A stretch of 64,000 nt of DNA from an uncultured Ruminococcus sp. (GCA_947627275.1 CANQVK010000009.1:27742-91741), one strand, 5' to 3'; shown: positions 49,015 to 58,265, counted from the first letter of the stretch. The notes: generated by a model from the sequence alone, not told the origin. Translations and numbers: made by a program.

Positions 49015-50667
49015 TCAAAATATAAAATTAAATACACATTCTCTCGGAGCAGTCTCTGAAACCGAGGACGTTCCTGCTTTTTTATGCACAGCTTTTACCG
49101 ACAGCAAATACAGCGACAGAATATAAATAAGTCCGCCGAAAACTGTGGCGGCGGCTAATGCGGTAATATTTCCGCAGCCGTACCGTCCGCATATATCGGA
49201 AGCAAGATACGCCGCAGCTCCGCATAAAAGTCCCGAATACAGCACAGCGATGAACGGCTTAGGCGAAACGGCAATATTCGCCGCTTTCATATACGTATAA
49301 AGGGACGCCGCCAATATCACTCCATAGCACAATGTGGTAGACGCCGCAGCTCCGTCCGCACCCATGAACGGTATAAGCAGAAGATTTCCGCCAAGCTTAA
49401 CAACAGTTCCCAAAAGCATTATTTTTAAGGGCGCAGCCGTTTTTCCTATGCCTTGCAGCATCGCAAATATCGGGAACGACAGACACAGGCAGACCATTCC
49501 CGGCATCAGCCACCTCAGAGAGCTTATGCAAAGCTGCGCTTCGTCGGTCTGACGCGCAAAAAGAGTATGTAGTATTTCAGGGGACAAAACGCCTATCCCG
49601 ACAGCCGCCGGTACGGAGATCACCGCCGCCGTCAGCAGCGCCTGTACAGTACCCTTGCGAAGTCCCTCTCTGTCCCCCGAAGCCCAGCATGACGCAATAC
49701 AAGGCAAAGCTCCTTTTCCCAGCATATTTGTTACGGACGGCACAAGGTTAAATACCGTCAAAGCGATACCCGAAAACGAACCGTACACAAACTGGGGTAT
49801 CTCGTCCTCCGCAATTCCCACAGGCAGAACGCCTTTATAACCGAAATACGATATACAGCCGATAAGCGTTCCCATGTCGATTATTGCCGTAAGGTTTGTT
49901 ACAACTGCGCTTATACCGACAGGCAGAGCCGTTTTCACCAGTTCACGGCAAATCTCACGGCGCGTCATAAGGAGACTTTCCCCCTCGGTTCTGCGGCGTT
50001 TGGTAAAAAGTCTCATAACAGCAAAAAACATCATCGCTCCAAAGGAGGACAGCGTTACGCCCATAATACCTGCGGCGGCGGCAATAGCGCGAACATCGGT
50101 TATCTCGGGGAAGTACGCCATAATTTCCGTACCGTGACTGCTGACATAGCCGCAAAGCCACAATCCTGCCCCCACCTTGACAAGTCCCTCCGCCGCCTGT
50201 GAAAGAGCCGTAGGGTACATGTTGCTCATTCCCTCGTAGTAACCCCGTTCTACCGCCGTGATACAGCCGAAAAACACAGACGGCGCAATCATGGCGACTG
50301 CAAGGGCAGACTCGGAATTTCCCGAAGAAAGCAGACTGAAAGGCTTGGCAAGAAAAAATATAAGCAGACTGCCGAAAATTCCCACAGCCGAAAAAACGAT
50401 CAGAGCGATACGGCGTATTCGGCGGACGTTTTCATACATGCCCAGCGCAAGACTTTTGGCGACCATAGCGGCTACGGCAGTGGAAAGTCCCGTAACGGCA
50501 AGAGCGTAGACCGGCATAAAAATGCTGTAGGCACAGCTAAAATAGCTCATTCCCACGCCGCCGAGCAGATTTGTGAGAGGTATCTTGAACAACGCCCCCA
50601 GCGCCTTCGCTGCTATGGCGGATACCATAAGAATAACTGATCCCTTAATAAAATTCTGTTTTTTCAA
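49015..50667 (-). CDS. MATE/MOP-superfamily flippase (SpoVB/MurJ-like)
   Basis: The 550-residue polytopic protein has about 14 hydrophobic segments. It begins KGSVILMVSAIAAKALGALFKIPLTNLLGGVGMSYFSCAY, typical of polysaccharide-biosynthesis/SpoVB-type flippases. Expected to move lipid-linked wall or polysaccharide precursors across the membrane. The start appears to be TTG at 50667, preceded by AAGGAG at 7 bases. It is transcribed away from the aminotransferase gene and flanked on both sides by the same small repeats. Confidence 0.88.
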   Translation of the reverse strand: MKKQNFIKGSVILMVSAIAAKALGALFKIPLTNLLGGVGMSYFSCAYSIFMPVYALAVTGLSTAVAAMVAKSLALGMYENVRRIRRIALIVFSAVGIFGSLLIFFLAKPFSLLSSGNSESALAVAMIAPSVFFGCITAVERGYYEGMSNMYPTALSQAAEGLVKVGAGLWLCGYVSSHGTEIMAYFPEITDVRAIAAAAGIMGVTLSSFGAMMFFAVMRLFTKRRRTEGESLLMTRREICRELVKTALPVGISAVVTNLTAIIDMGTLIGCISYFGYKGVLPVGIAEDEIPQFVYGSFSGIALTVFNLVPSVTNMLGKGALPCIASCWASGDREGLRKGTVQALLTAAVISVPAAVGIGVLSPEILHTLFARQTDEAQLCISSLRWLMPGMVCLCLSFPIFAMLQGIGKTAAPLKIMLLGTVVKLGGNLLLIPFMGADGAAASTTLCYGVILAASLYTYMKAANIAVSPKPFIAVLYSGLLCGAAAYLASDICGRYGCGNITALAAATVFGGLIYILSLYLLSVKAVHKKAGTSSVSETAPRECVFNFIF

Positions 50668-50875
50668 TGTTTAACTCCTTTTTGTGGCGGTTTGAATCTC
50701 ACCTGTCGGCTCGGTCGGCGCTTCTGACAATATGTCCGAACCAATTATGCTTCTGCAAAACAGGGAGTGTGGGAATGAAAATTTTCGCACTTTTTATAAA
50801 ATATATATTGCAGAATCCTCAAAAATATGTTAGGGGCGAGTATATGTCGTCCTTGTGCTTCTCGAAATTCCGCGC

Positions 50876-50941
50876 GGACACGGCACGCCGTTTCCCTACA
50901 TTCAGAAAATTTTACTGAATATCTACTCGCCGCTATTGCAA
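50876..50941. repeat. Intergenic repeat remnants right of the flippase gene
   Basis: The segment contains GGACACGGCACGCCGTTTCCCT (50876-) and TACTCGCCGCTATTGCAA (50924-50941), both shared with 48781-48970. The second supplies the -35 of the aminotransferase promoter. The rest of 50668-51035 has no recognisable gene. Confidence 0.6.
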
Positions 50942-50964
50942 TTTTAATGATAATATGCTATAAT
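50936..50964 (+). promoter_or_regulatory. Promoter of the aminotransferase-trpS group
   Basis: TTGCAA, 17 bases, TATAAT, with the -35 inside the repeat motif; leader about 65 bases. Confidence 0.72.
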
Positions 50965-51035
50965 ATAAATTAGCATAAAATGCTTATTGCTTTTTACGAA
51001 AGTTAATATATCTTACAGAAAGGACGATATTTCAG

Positions 51036-52229
51036 ATGGAATATAAATTTTCCGATAAAGTCAGCGGACTGAAAGCTTCTGCGATCAGAGAGATACTGAA
51101 ATTCACTTCCGTTCCGGGAGTTATCTCATTTGCGGCAGGAAATCCTGCTCCCGAAGCGTTCCCCACAGAGCGTATCGCCGAAATATCCGCCGAGCTGCTG
51201 CGCGACGACCCTATACTCGCACTCCAATACAATATCACAGAGGGCTATACGCCGCTTCGTGAATTTCTGAAAGGCTGGCTTGCAGAAAAAAACTGCTTCC
51301 ACAAGGAATTTGACGATCTGATAGTTACATCTGGCGGTCAGCAGGCGAACGAGCTTTCCTGCAAAGTCCTGCTCAACGAGGGCGACACGCTTCTCTGCGA
51401 ATCACCGAGCTTTATCGGCTCGCTCAACGCATTCCGTTCCTACAACGTCAACCTTGTGGGCGTAGAAATGGACGAGGACGGCATAAACCTCGAAAAACTC
51501 GAGCATGCGCTGAAAACTCAGCCCAACGTCAAGATACTCTACCTTATCCCGAATTTCCAGAACCCTACGGGACGCACTATGTCCCTTGAAAAGCGCAAGG
51601 CTGTCTATGAACTTGCCTGCCGCTACGACTTCATTATTCTGGAGGACGACCCATACGGCGAACTTCGCTTTGCAGGGGAAAACGTTCCCTCCGTCAAGAG
51701 CTTCGATACCGAGGGACGTGTGATCTACTCATCGACATTCTCAAAGCTTATCTCATCAGGCTTCAGAACGGGCTTTGTTTCCGCTCCCGCGCCGATAATC
51801 CAGAAGATAGTTGTGTGCAAGCAGGTCTCGGACGTTCATTCCAACATATGGGCTCAGGTCGTCTCACACCGCTTTATGACGACTGTTGACCGTGAGGCGC
51901 ACTTCAAAAGGCTTCGCGACATTTACCGCAAAAAAAGCGAGCTGATGTGCGGATATATCGACAATGAATTTTCCGACAAAATATCCTACGTCAAGCCGGA
52001 GGGCGGTCTTTTCGTATGGTGTACCCTCCCCGAGGACTGCGATATGAACGCTTTCTGCCAAAAAGCGGTACAGGAATACAAGGTGGCTGTCGTTCCCGGA
52101 AACTCGTTCAGCATAGACGAAAACGAAGTCAGCCATTCGTTCCGCCTCAACTACTCCACCCCCACAAACGACCAGATCGAAAAGGGTATGGAAATACTTG
52201 CGAAAATGACTAAGGATATTCTTGATTAA
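51036..52229 (+). CDS. PLP-dependent class I/II aminotransferase (2-aminoadipate/aromatic type)
   Basis: The 397-residue fold-type I enzyme has LKASAIREILKFTSVPGVISFAAGNPAPEAFP at the start, VTSGGQQANELSCKVL, LIPNFQNPTGRTMS and EDDPYGELRF. The PLP-binding lysine is in SSTFSKLISSGFRTGF. The pattern is that of the LysN/MocR-catalytic-domain group (2-aminoadipate or aromatic transaminases), without a GntR DNA-binding domain. Sharing a transcript with trpS hints at aromatic amino acids; specificity is not determinable. Confidence 0.88.
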   Translation: MEYKFSDKVSGLKASAIREILKFTSVPGVISFAAGNPAPEAFPTERIAEISAELLRDDPILALQYNITEGYTPLREFLKGWLAEKNCFHKEFDDLIVTSGGQQANELSCKVLLNEGDTLLCESPSFIGSLNAFRSYNVNLVGVEMDEDGINLEKLEHALKTQPNVKILYLIPNFQNPTGRTMSLEKRKAVYELACRYDFIILEDDPYGELRFAGENVPSVKSFDTEGRVIYSSTFSKLISSGFRTGFVSAPAPIIQKIVVCKQVSDVHSNIWAQVVSHRFMTTVDREAHFKRLRDIYRKKSELMCGYIDNEFSDKISYVKPEGGLFVWCTLPEDCDMNAFCQKAVQEYKVAVVPGNSFSIDENEVSHSFRLNYSTPTNDQIEKGMEILAKMTKDILD

Positions 52230-52271
52230 CTGATTTATCCAAATAAAATAAAACTGAAAGGAATAAAAAAT

Positions 52272-52787
52272 ATGGCTCTTAACGATAGATACCCGGTTAC
52301 ACAGAAATACCTGATGACAAGAAATCAGGCGCTCAATTTCCCCATTGACTTTTTCAAGGGAAACTTTAAAAAGAACGATGTTTACGGCATCGTTATCGAC
52401 ATTCCAATGCCCGGCAACATACTTACTTCTATGGTCTGCTTCATCAACGGCGCCGCTAACCTCTATTTCAACAACGGCAACGAATACACCGGAGCTTCTC
52501 AGAGATACAGAAATCTCGTTCAGGCGGCTCACAACCTTGTCGCAAGCTCAAATTATCTGCTTCCCAAATGCGAAAAGACTACGCAGTTCGATCTTCCGCG
52601 AGGCAGAGCGCATAACGTTTTCCTCCTTACAAGGGGCGGCGTTTATAAGGCTGTTTTCGCTCCCGGCGTTATCCCCGAGGACGAACCCGAAAAACGCACG
52701 ATCTACATTCTTTATCAAAAGGTTCTCGCAGAGCTGAGAAACTGCCAGCTTAAGGACGAAGCCGAAAGAAGAAAAGGCGATCAGTAA
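52272..52787 (+). CDS. Cytosolic protein of unknown function
   Basis: I do not recognise this 171-residue protein. It lacks signal and membrane segments. It starts MALNDRYPVTQKYLMTRNQALNFPI. It has a beta-rich middle (GIVIDIPMPGNILTSMVCFINGAANLYFNNG, glycine/asparagine-rich) and a C-terminal charged helix (LAELRNCQLKDEAERRKGD). AAAGGAATAAAAAAT precedes ATG. It lies 42 bp after the aminotransferase and 14 bp before trpS, so it is probably co-transcribed with both. Confidence 0.75.
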   Translation: MALNDRYPVTQKYLMTRNQALNFPIDFFKGNFKKNDVYGIVIDIPMPGNILTSMVCFINGAANLYFNNGNEYTGASQRYRNLVQAAHNLVASSNYLLPKCEKTTQFDLPRGRAHNVFLLTRGGVYKAVFAPGVIPEDEPEKRTIYILYQKVLAELRNCQLKDEAERRKGDQ

Positions 52788-52801
52788 GGAGCGTTCAGCC
52801 A

Positions 52802-53797
52802 ATGGAAGATAAAAAGCTTATTTTTAGCGGAATACAGCCGACCGGCACATTTACCCTCGGCAATTACATCGGAGCTGTCCGCAACTGGGGTCCTTTGCAG
52901 GACGATTACAACTGCATTTACTGCGTTGTGGACATGCACGCTATAACAGTGCGTCAGGAGCCTGCAAAGCTGAGACAGAACACTCTCAACTCCTACGCTC
53001 TGCTTATGGCATGTGGAATTGATGTGGAAAAATCGATCCTCTTTATACAAAGCCACGTAAAGACCCATGCGGAGCTTAACTGGATACTCTGCTGCAACAC
53101 GCAGTTCGGCGAACTCAGCCGCATGACGCAGTTCAAGGACAAGAGCAAAAAGCACCCCGACGATATTAATGCCGGACTTTTTACCTACCCCTCCCTTATG
53201 GCGGCGGATATTTTAGCATATAACGCAGATCTTGTCCCCGTAGGAGTTGACCAGAAACAGCATCTGGAGCTTGCAAGAAATATCGCTCAGCGTTTCAATC
53301 AGCGATACGGCGATTTCTTCACCGTTCCCGAGCCTTATATCGCCGAGGTGGGCGCAAAGGTAATGTCTTTGCAGGAACCGTCCAAAAAGATGTCAAAGTC
53401 CGACGATAATCCCAATGCGGTCATTCTCATTCTTGACGACAAGGATACTATCATCCGCAAATTTAAAAGAGCTGTCACCGACAGCGAAGCGGAAGTCGTA
53501 TACCGCGAGGGCAAGGACGGAATAAATAACCTTATGACCATTTACTCCAGTGTTACGGGAAAGGACTTCAAGTCTATCGAAGCTGAATTTGCAGGCAAGG
53601 GTTACGGCGATTTCAAGCTCGCCGTAGGAGAAGCCGTTGCCGACCATTTAGAACCTGTACGTACTGAGTTCGCACGTCTTATACAGGATAAAGCGTACCT
53701 CAAGGAATGCTACACGGCAGGTGCGGAAAAGGCTCTGCGCTATTCTCAGAGAACTCTGAACAAGGTGTACAGAAAAGTCGGCTTCGTTGACCGATGA
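52802..53797 (+). CDS. trpS: Tryptophanyl-tRNA synthetase
   Basis: Class Ic synthetase charging tRNA-Trp. The 331-residue protein has FSGIQPTGTFTLGNYIGA (HIGH-type TLGNY) at the start, YPSLMAADILAYNADLVPVGVDQKQHLELARNIA, and the KKMSKSDDN loop near residue 198. AAGGAG lies 9 bases upstream. It is the third gene of the aminotransferase group; no tryptophan T-box leader is visible in the 14-bp gap. Confidence 0.96.
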   Translation: MEDKKLIFSGIQPTGTFTLGNYIGAVRNWGPLQDDYNCIYCVVDMHAITVRQEPAKLRQNTLNSYALLMACGIDVEKSILFIQSHVKTHAELNWILCCNTQFGELSRMTQFKDKSKKHPDDINAGLFTYPSLMAADILAYNADLVPVGVDQKQHLELARNIAQRFNQRYGDFFTVPEPYIAEVGAKVMSLQEPSKKMSKSDDNPNAVILILDDKDTIIRKFKRAVTDSEAEVVYREGKDGINNLMTIYSSVTGKDFKSIEAEFAGKGYGDFKLAVGEAVADHLEPVRTEFARLIQDKAYLKECYTAGAEKALRYSQRTLNKVYRKVGFVDR

Positions 53798-53895
53798 GCC
53801 GCATTGCCTGAAAAGCCTGTTTCTCGTTAATATACACAAATACTAACACAATAACTATGTTTATTACACAATTAATACGAAATTTAAAAAATAAC

Positions 53896-53924
53896 TTGCT
53901 TTTTTCGGCAATATATTGTATTAT
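53896..53924 (+). promoter_or_regulatory. Promoter of the mazG-HU-rqcP group
   Basis: TTGCTT, 17 bases, TATTAT, ending about 18 bases before the mazG start; the leader would be very short. Confidence 0.6.
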
Positions 53925-53942
53925 TAAGGAAGTGCTTTTTCT

Positions 53943-54761
53943 ATGGTTGAATATCGGCAGAAGGATAAATATTCCATCGAAGATCTGCGTGACATCGTTC
54001 GGCTTCTCCGTTCCGAGGGCGGCTGTCCATGGGACAGAGAACAGACCCATGAGTCCATCAGAAGCGACTTTTTGGAGGAGACATGCGAAGTCCTTGAAGC
54101 TATCGACCTGAAAGATACCGACCTTCTCCGCGAGGAGCTTGGCGACGTTCTTTTACAGGTGGTTTTCCACAGCCGTATCGAGGAAGAACAGAACCGCTTC
54201 TCTTTCGACGAAGTGTGCGATGAGGTGTGCAAAAAGCTCATCATCCGTCATCCTCATGTTTTCGGCGAAGTTAAGGCGGATACTTCGGACGAAGTACTGA
54301 AGAACTGGGATTCCATAAAAATGAAAACAAAGGGGCAGGAAACCTATACCGATACTCTTACGAGCGTTGCAGGAACTCTCCCTGCGCTTATGAGAGCGCA
54401 GAAGGTGGGAAAACGCGCAATGCGCGCCGGTATGGACTTCCGCTGTGCCGATGACGCTATAGCCTGTATAGCCGCTGAAAAGGAGGAACTCGACAGAGCT
54501 GTTGCTTCGGGTAACAGCGCAGATGTTGCCGAGGAGCTTGGCGATCTTCTTTTCTCCTGCGTAAACGCCGCTCGTCACCTCGGTATAGACGCCGAACAGG
54601 CTCTGAAAACTTCTACAGATAAATTCATAAAACGTTTTTCCGTAACGGAGGAACTGGTGAAAAAAGAATCTCTCGATATGAAAGATCTACCTATCGAACA
54701 GCTTGATATTTACTGGGATAAGGCTAAAAATATAATTATGGAGGAAATCAAAAATGACTAA
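53943..54761 (+). CDS. mazG: MazG nucleoside triphosphate pyrophosphohydrolase
   Basis: Hydrolyses (d)NTPs to monophosphates. The 272-residue protein has two MazG modules. The first is LRSEGGCPWDREQTHESIRSDFLEETCEVLEAID..REELGDVLLQVVFH with EExxE/ExxD metal ligands. The second is KEELDRAV..VAEELGDLLFSCVNAARHLG. It precedes HU and an RqcP gene, an order common in Firmicutes. The mazG stop overlaps the HU start by 8 bp. Confidence 0.93.
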   Translation: MVEYRQKDKYSIEDLRDIVRLLRSEGGCPWDREQTHESIRSDFLEETCEVLEAIDLKDTDLLREELGDVLLQVVFHSRIEEEQNRFSFDEVCDEVCKKLIIRHPHVFGEVKADTSDEVLKNWDSIKMKTKGQETYTDTLTSVAGTLPALMRAQKVGKRAMRAGMDFRCADDAIACIAAEKEELDRAVASGNSADVAEELGDLLFSCVNAARHLGIDAEQALKTSTDKFIKRFSVTEELVKKESLDMKDLPIEQLDIYWDKAKNIIMEEIKND

Positions 54762-55029
54762 AACCGAACTCATCGCTCACATTGCAGATAAAGCTAACTG
54801 CACAAAGAAAGACGCCGCATCTGCTCTGGACGCTACAATAGCTGTTATCTCCGAGGCTCTCATAAACGGCGAAAAAGTTTCCGTAACAGGCTTCGGCACA
54901 TTTGAAATTCGCGAAAGAGGCGAAAAGACCTGCATCAACCCCAGAACCAAGGAAAAAATGGTTTGCCCTCCCAGCAAGGCTCCTGCTTTCAAGCCCGGAA
55001 AAACTCTTAAAGAGGCTGTAAACAAGTAA
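54754..55029 (+). CDS. hup: HU-family DNA-binding protein
   Basis: Histone-like nucleoid protein. The 91-residue translation has MTKTELIAHIADKANCTKKDA, VSVTGFGTFEIRERGEKTCINPRT (beta-arm) and PAFKPGKTLKEAVNK. The usual arm sequence GRNPxT appears as CINPRTKEKM with an extra cysteine pair (residues 68 and 79 region), a small oddity. GGAGG lies upstream inside mazG. Confidence 0.94.
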   Translation: MTKTELIAHIADKANCTKKDAASALDATIAVISEALINGEKVSVTGFGTFEIRERGEKTCINPRTKEKMVCPPSKAPAFKPGKTLKEAVNK

Positions 55030-55111
55030 AAACAGCATTTTCAGTATAAAATTATGGGGCAGGTTTATCCTGTCCCATTTTGTTTTATATTTGATTTGAA
55101 AGGAAAAATAT

Positions 55112-55354
55112 ATGCGTTTGGATAAATATTTAAAAGTCACAAGACTTATAAAACGCCGCACCGTTGCAAACGACGCATGCGATGCGGAAAAAATCAGCGT
55201 GAACGGAAAAATCGCCCGAGCCTCCTATGATGTCAAGGTAGGCGATATTATCGAAATAAATATGGGCGCACATCCCCTTAAAGTTAAGGTACTCAACGTC
55301 ACCGAGTACGCCACAAAGGAAAACGCTGCCGATAACTACACTGTTGTAGAATAA
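55112..55354 (+). CDS. rqcP: RqcP/YabO S4-domain RNA-binding protein
   Basis: The 80-residue S4/Hsp15-like protein has MRLDKYLKVTRLIKRRTVANDACDAEKISVNGKIARAS. The Bacillus orthologue works with RqcH in C-terminal tailing of nascent chains on split 50S subunits. Linked to mazG as in Bacillus (yabN-yabO), but the sporulation genes yabP and yabQ that follow there are absent; a multi-hairpin repeat lies here instead. Confidence 0.9.
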   Translation: MRLDKYLKVTRLIKRRTVANDACDAEKISVNGKIARASYDVKVGDIIEINMGAHPLKVKVLNVTEYATKENAADNYTVVE

Positions 55355-55361
55355 AACAGCA

Positions 55362-55530
55362 TAACGTCGGGATTCCAAAGGGACGGTGTCCCTTTGGCGG
55401 AATCCGGAGGCAGCGCCTCTGGTGGAGTGTGGGGCAAAGCGTTAAGCGCTCCGCAAAGGGTGAATTTCAAAACAGTCCTGCGCACTGTTTTGAAAGAGGG
55501 AACGCCCTGCAAGAGAGGGCGTTCCCTTAG
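55362..55530 (+). repeat. Multi-hairpin intergenic repeat, copy C
   Basis: The 169-bp copy starts 8 bp after the rqcP stop. The order of hairpins is the same as in copy B; the CCAGAGGC arm has mutated to GGAGGC and part of the TGTGGGAC hairpin is lost. The perfect GGGAACGCCCT/AGGGCGTTCCC hairpin at the end is kept. It could serve as the rqcP terminator region, though no long U-run follows. Confidence 0.86.
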
Positions 55531-55641
55531 TAAAATATAAAATTGCTCTTTTAGAACGTAGGACGAAGGCGATCTGTCGCCCGTCAAGGACGATAACACT
55601 GCTGCGAATTTTCTTCGTTACACTTCGTTGATTTTCAAGTT

Positions 55642-55688
55642 AAAATCCCGTCAAAGCCACGATTTACGCAGCTATGACGGGATTTTTT
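55642..55688. terminator. Bidirectional intrinsic terminator between rqcP and epimerase genes
   Basis: Stem AAAATCCCGTCA/TGACGGGATTTT with T-runs on both sides, placed between convergent transcription units. Confidence 0.8.
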
Positions 55689-55698
55689 AAAGTCCTTT

Positions 55699-56655
55699 TT
55701 ATTTTGTATTATGAATATCCCAGCGGAAATTCGCAAGCTTCATTGCCTTGGTATTATCGATCATATTGTTGTTTTCAAGCTTGCTCATATCAAGATAGCG
55801 GTAATTGGTTTTTTCTTCCTTGTTTCCGCCGAAAATGCCCTTTATCTTTGACAAAGCGCCGCCGCCCGACTTTTGAAGCACCGTACCGAGCGAATGATTC
55901 TCACGCATGAATGATATAATGTCCGCCGCCGTGGTAAGCAGCTTGTCGCTGACATTATAAATGCCCGCATACTGCATATCGTCGGCATTCTTAACAAAGC
56001 ACAGAATAAAGTCCACCAAATTATGAACGCAGCAGAACTGGAAACCGTACTGCCCCTTGCCTGAAACGAACTTTGTACCGTCCTTCGGGTCGGTTATCTT
56101 TGAAACAAGATTGTCAATAAAGTTAAAAGTATATACAGGAGATACCCGAGTAACACATACCATAATATTCTTGTGGTGCTGCATCTCGGAGATCAGAGCC
56201 TTTTCGGACTCATACTTCATAATAGCGTAGTTTGAGGTAGTTTTTATATCAGCGTCCTCACGTATAGGCTCACGGGTTTTCGGAAAATCATACACCTTAT
56301 CCGTGCTTACCAGTATGACCTTCTCCACGCTTTCGGTGGTCATTGCGTAACGGTAAATAAATTTGTCGCACTGTTTTGACTCGCTGATCTCCTTATCGGT
56401 AACTATCGGTCCGAGATCGTTATCAACGGTGCAAGCGGCATGAATCATAACGTTTATCTCGTACTTCTCAAAAATATCGGCATAAGTATTTTTATCCGAG
56501 GGTCTGCACTGCACGAAAGTATAATTGAGCTTGCCCTCATTATACATACCTGCCTCAACATCGGCAGCGATAACAGCATAGCCCTTTTTGAGCAACCCCG
56601 AACAGATATGTTGACCGATAAGTCCGCATCCGCCGGTTACAAGAACTGTTTTCAA
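55699..56655 (-). CDS. NAD-dependent epimerase/dehydratase family protein
   Basis: Extended short-chain dehydrogenase of 318 residues with nucleotide-binding VTGGCGLIGQHICSGLLKKG and VILVSTDKVY. The active-site Tyr-x-x-x-Lys is seen as YAIMKYESEKA. Such enzymes modify nucleotide sugars; the exact substrate cannot be told. The best start is TTG 56655 (GGAGG 7 bases upstream); the ORF-track ATG is 8 codons earlier and lies before this SD. It follows the solute-binding gene by 33 bp. Confidence 0.85.
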   Translation of the reverse strand: MKTVLVTGGCGLIGQHICSGLLKKGYAVIAADVEAGMYNEGKLNYTFVQCRPSDKNTYADIFEKYEINVMIHAACTVDNDLGPIVTDKEISESKQCDKFIYRYAMTTESVEKVILVSTDKVYDFPKTREPIREDADIKTTSNYAIMKYESEKALISEMQHHKNIMVCVTRVSPVYTFNFIDNLVSKITDPKDGTKFVSGKGQYGFQFCCVHNLVDFILCFVKNADDMQYAGIYNVSDKLLTTAADIISFMRENHSLGTVLQKSGGGALSKIKGIFGGNKEEKTNYRYLDMSKLENNNMIDNTKAMKLANFRWDIHNTK

Positions 56656-56688
56656 TTCACACCCTCCTTTCATTATCAAAAAAATATA

Positions 56689-58089
56689 TCATTCGGCAGC
56701 ATGGGCAGAATTTGCCTCCTCCAGCATTGCGTCGAGAGCCGCGTAAACAGCTTCGTAAGTCTCGTTCCACGGAGTACCCCTTGCCGAATTTCTGAGGTTA
56801 GTGTCAAGCAATGTGCCGCAATCCGTAGATACGCCCGTTGAAAGGTCAAGGAACGGATTTTCGTCCGCAAGCTCCTGCATACTGTGCTGCATTTCAACCA
56901 TTTCCTGAGTCCAGCCGTAATCGTCAAGGAACTGCTGATCCGCAACCTCCTTTGTAGGCTCGTCAAGCAGAGCAAATCGCTTGCAGTCGAGGAAACGCGC
57001 AACGCCCTCGGGATTCTGTCCGCCCTTTATCATGCAATAGGACTCCATGCCTACAGGGACATAATACTCGTCTGCATCAGGATCTTTCGGCATGGGAACA
57101 AAAAATGCGTCCTCGCCGAATTTCTCTTTCCACTTTGACTCCTCTTTATAGAACTCATACAGCCCCACAGGGTAGAACAGCAGCTTGCCCTCGCCGATAT
57201 ACTCGGGGTGCGCCGTCCAGCCGTAATCGCCTACACCGATAGCGATACTGCCTGTTGAATAGAGGTCATACATGAAATTCTGCACTCTTTCCATTGCAGG
57301 GTCACTGATGTTGCTGACAAGCTTTCCGTCCTCTATTTCAACGGCAGGAACGCCCGTAGTCGCTATAAGCGCAAATTCGTACCACCAGCCGTCAATGCCG
57401 TATTTCTCGTTATCTACATTTACAAAGTTCTGAAGCATTTCATGGAAAGCGTCCCACGTCCATTCGCCGTTCTCGAAAAGCTCGGCAGGGTCGGGCAGCC
57501 CCGCCTCCTGAACAGTCTTTTTATTGTAAACGCATGCCACCTTGTCGCCTGTTGTCTGAAGAACTGCGCAGTAATGCTTGCCGTCCCAGAGCAGGCTGTC
57601 GTTTACTTCCTGTACATCTTCCCAAAGAGGCGAACTGAAGTCGATATAGTCGTCAACGGGAACAAACATTCCCCTGATAGCGCCCTTCGGGAAAGCGTCC
57701 ATATTTCCGCCGTAGAAAAAGTCAACGCCGTCGCCGCTGTTTATCATTTCGGCAAGCTTTTCGTAACGGTCGGCATAAGTACACTGAATAAATTCAATAT
57801 TTCCGCCGTACTTTTCCTCAAAGGCAACAAGCTCCGTGGGTTTGTTTTTTCCCGAAGCGTCAGGATTTATGTCCCAGTCGGAAAGCCATTTTATCGTTTT
57901 GTTTTCAAGCTCCTCCGAGGGCAGCAGATCGGTGTTCATTACATTTTCTTTGATCTTATTGCGGACATCGGCTGTAACGTCAACATCGGCATACGGATTT
58001 GAGGACTCTTCCTTGCCGCCGCAGGCAGTCATTGAGAGGACAGACGCCAGAGCAAGAAATGAAGCTAAAAATGCCTTTGTTTTTTTCAT
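56689..58089 (-). CDS. Extracellular solute-binding lipoprotein (sugar ABC type), paralogue
   Basis: The 466-residue protein has a lipoprotein signal (lipobox MTAC, then GGKEESS) and the family-1 solute-binding fold: KTIKWLSDWDINPDASG, KLAEMINSGDGVDFFYGGN, GEWTWDAFHEML. Related to 42385-43821 in layout and motifs. No ABC permease genes are adjacent. ATG 58089 follows GGGAG. The 5' leader of about 210 bases contains a 156-bp palindromic element. Confidence 0.87.
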   Translation of the reverse strand: MKKTKAFLASFLALASVLSMTACGGKEESSNPYADVDVTADVRNKIKENVMNTDLLPSEELENKTIKWLSDWDINPDASGKNKPTELVAFEEKYGGNIEFIQCTYADRYEKLAEMINSGDGVDFFYGGNMDAFPKGAIRGMFVPVDDYIDFSSPLWEDVQEVNDSLLWDGKHYCAVLQTTGDKVACVYNKKTVQEAGLPDPAELFENGEWTWDAFHEMLQNFVNVDNEKYGIDGWWYEFALIATTGVPAVEIEDGKLVSNISDPAMERVQNFMYDLYSTGSIAIGVGDYGWTAHPEYIGEGKLLFYPVGLYEFYKEESKWKEKFGEDAFFVPMPKDPDADEYYVPVGMESYCMIKGGQNPEGVARFLDCKRFALLDEPTKEVADQQFLDDYGWTQEMVEMQHSMQELADENPFLDLSTGVSTDCGTLLDTNLRNSARGTPWNETYEAVYAALDAMLEEANSAHAAE

Positions 58090-58109
58090 TGTCAAACTCC
58101 CTTTGTAAT

Positions 58110-58265
58110 AGATCTCCTCGGAAACTACCATATACCGCCTGCCATAGTCTTTTAGCGATATGCGTCGTTTTCCTCCTGTGAGGGCGTAAGTCCGCCGTTG
58201 TCGTCATCATAGCTTATCACTAAAATCTTTCGGCAAACGGCACACGTTAGTTTCCGAGGAGGTCT
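58110..58265 (-). repeat. Inverted-end element, copy 2 (AGACCTCCTCGG family) in a long leader
   Basis: The 156-bp segment is closed by AGACCTCCTCGGAAACTA and TAGTTTCCGAGGAGATCT. Further inner pairing includes TGCCGTTTGCC with GGCAGGCGGTA and TTTTAGTGATA with TATCGCTAAAA. The whole can form one long stem. It lies between the promoter (58308-58337) and the SD of the solute-binding gene. Together with the promoter it fills the 326-bp gap 58090-58415. Confidence 0.72.

Noticed and set aside
58110-58265. Cyclic-di-GMP, SAM or other known riboswitch in the long leader
   Set aside because: No conserved core I can recognise; the segment is essentially one palindrome related by its ends to 6717-6877.
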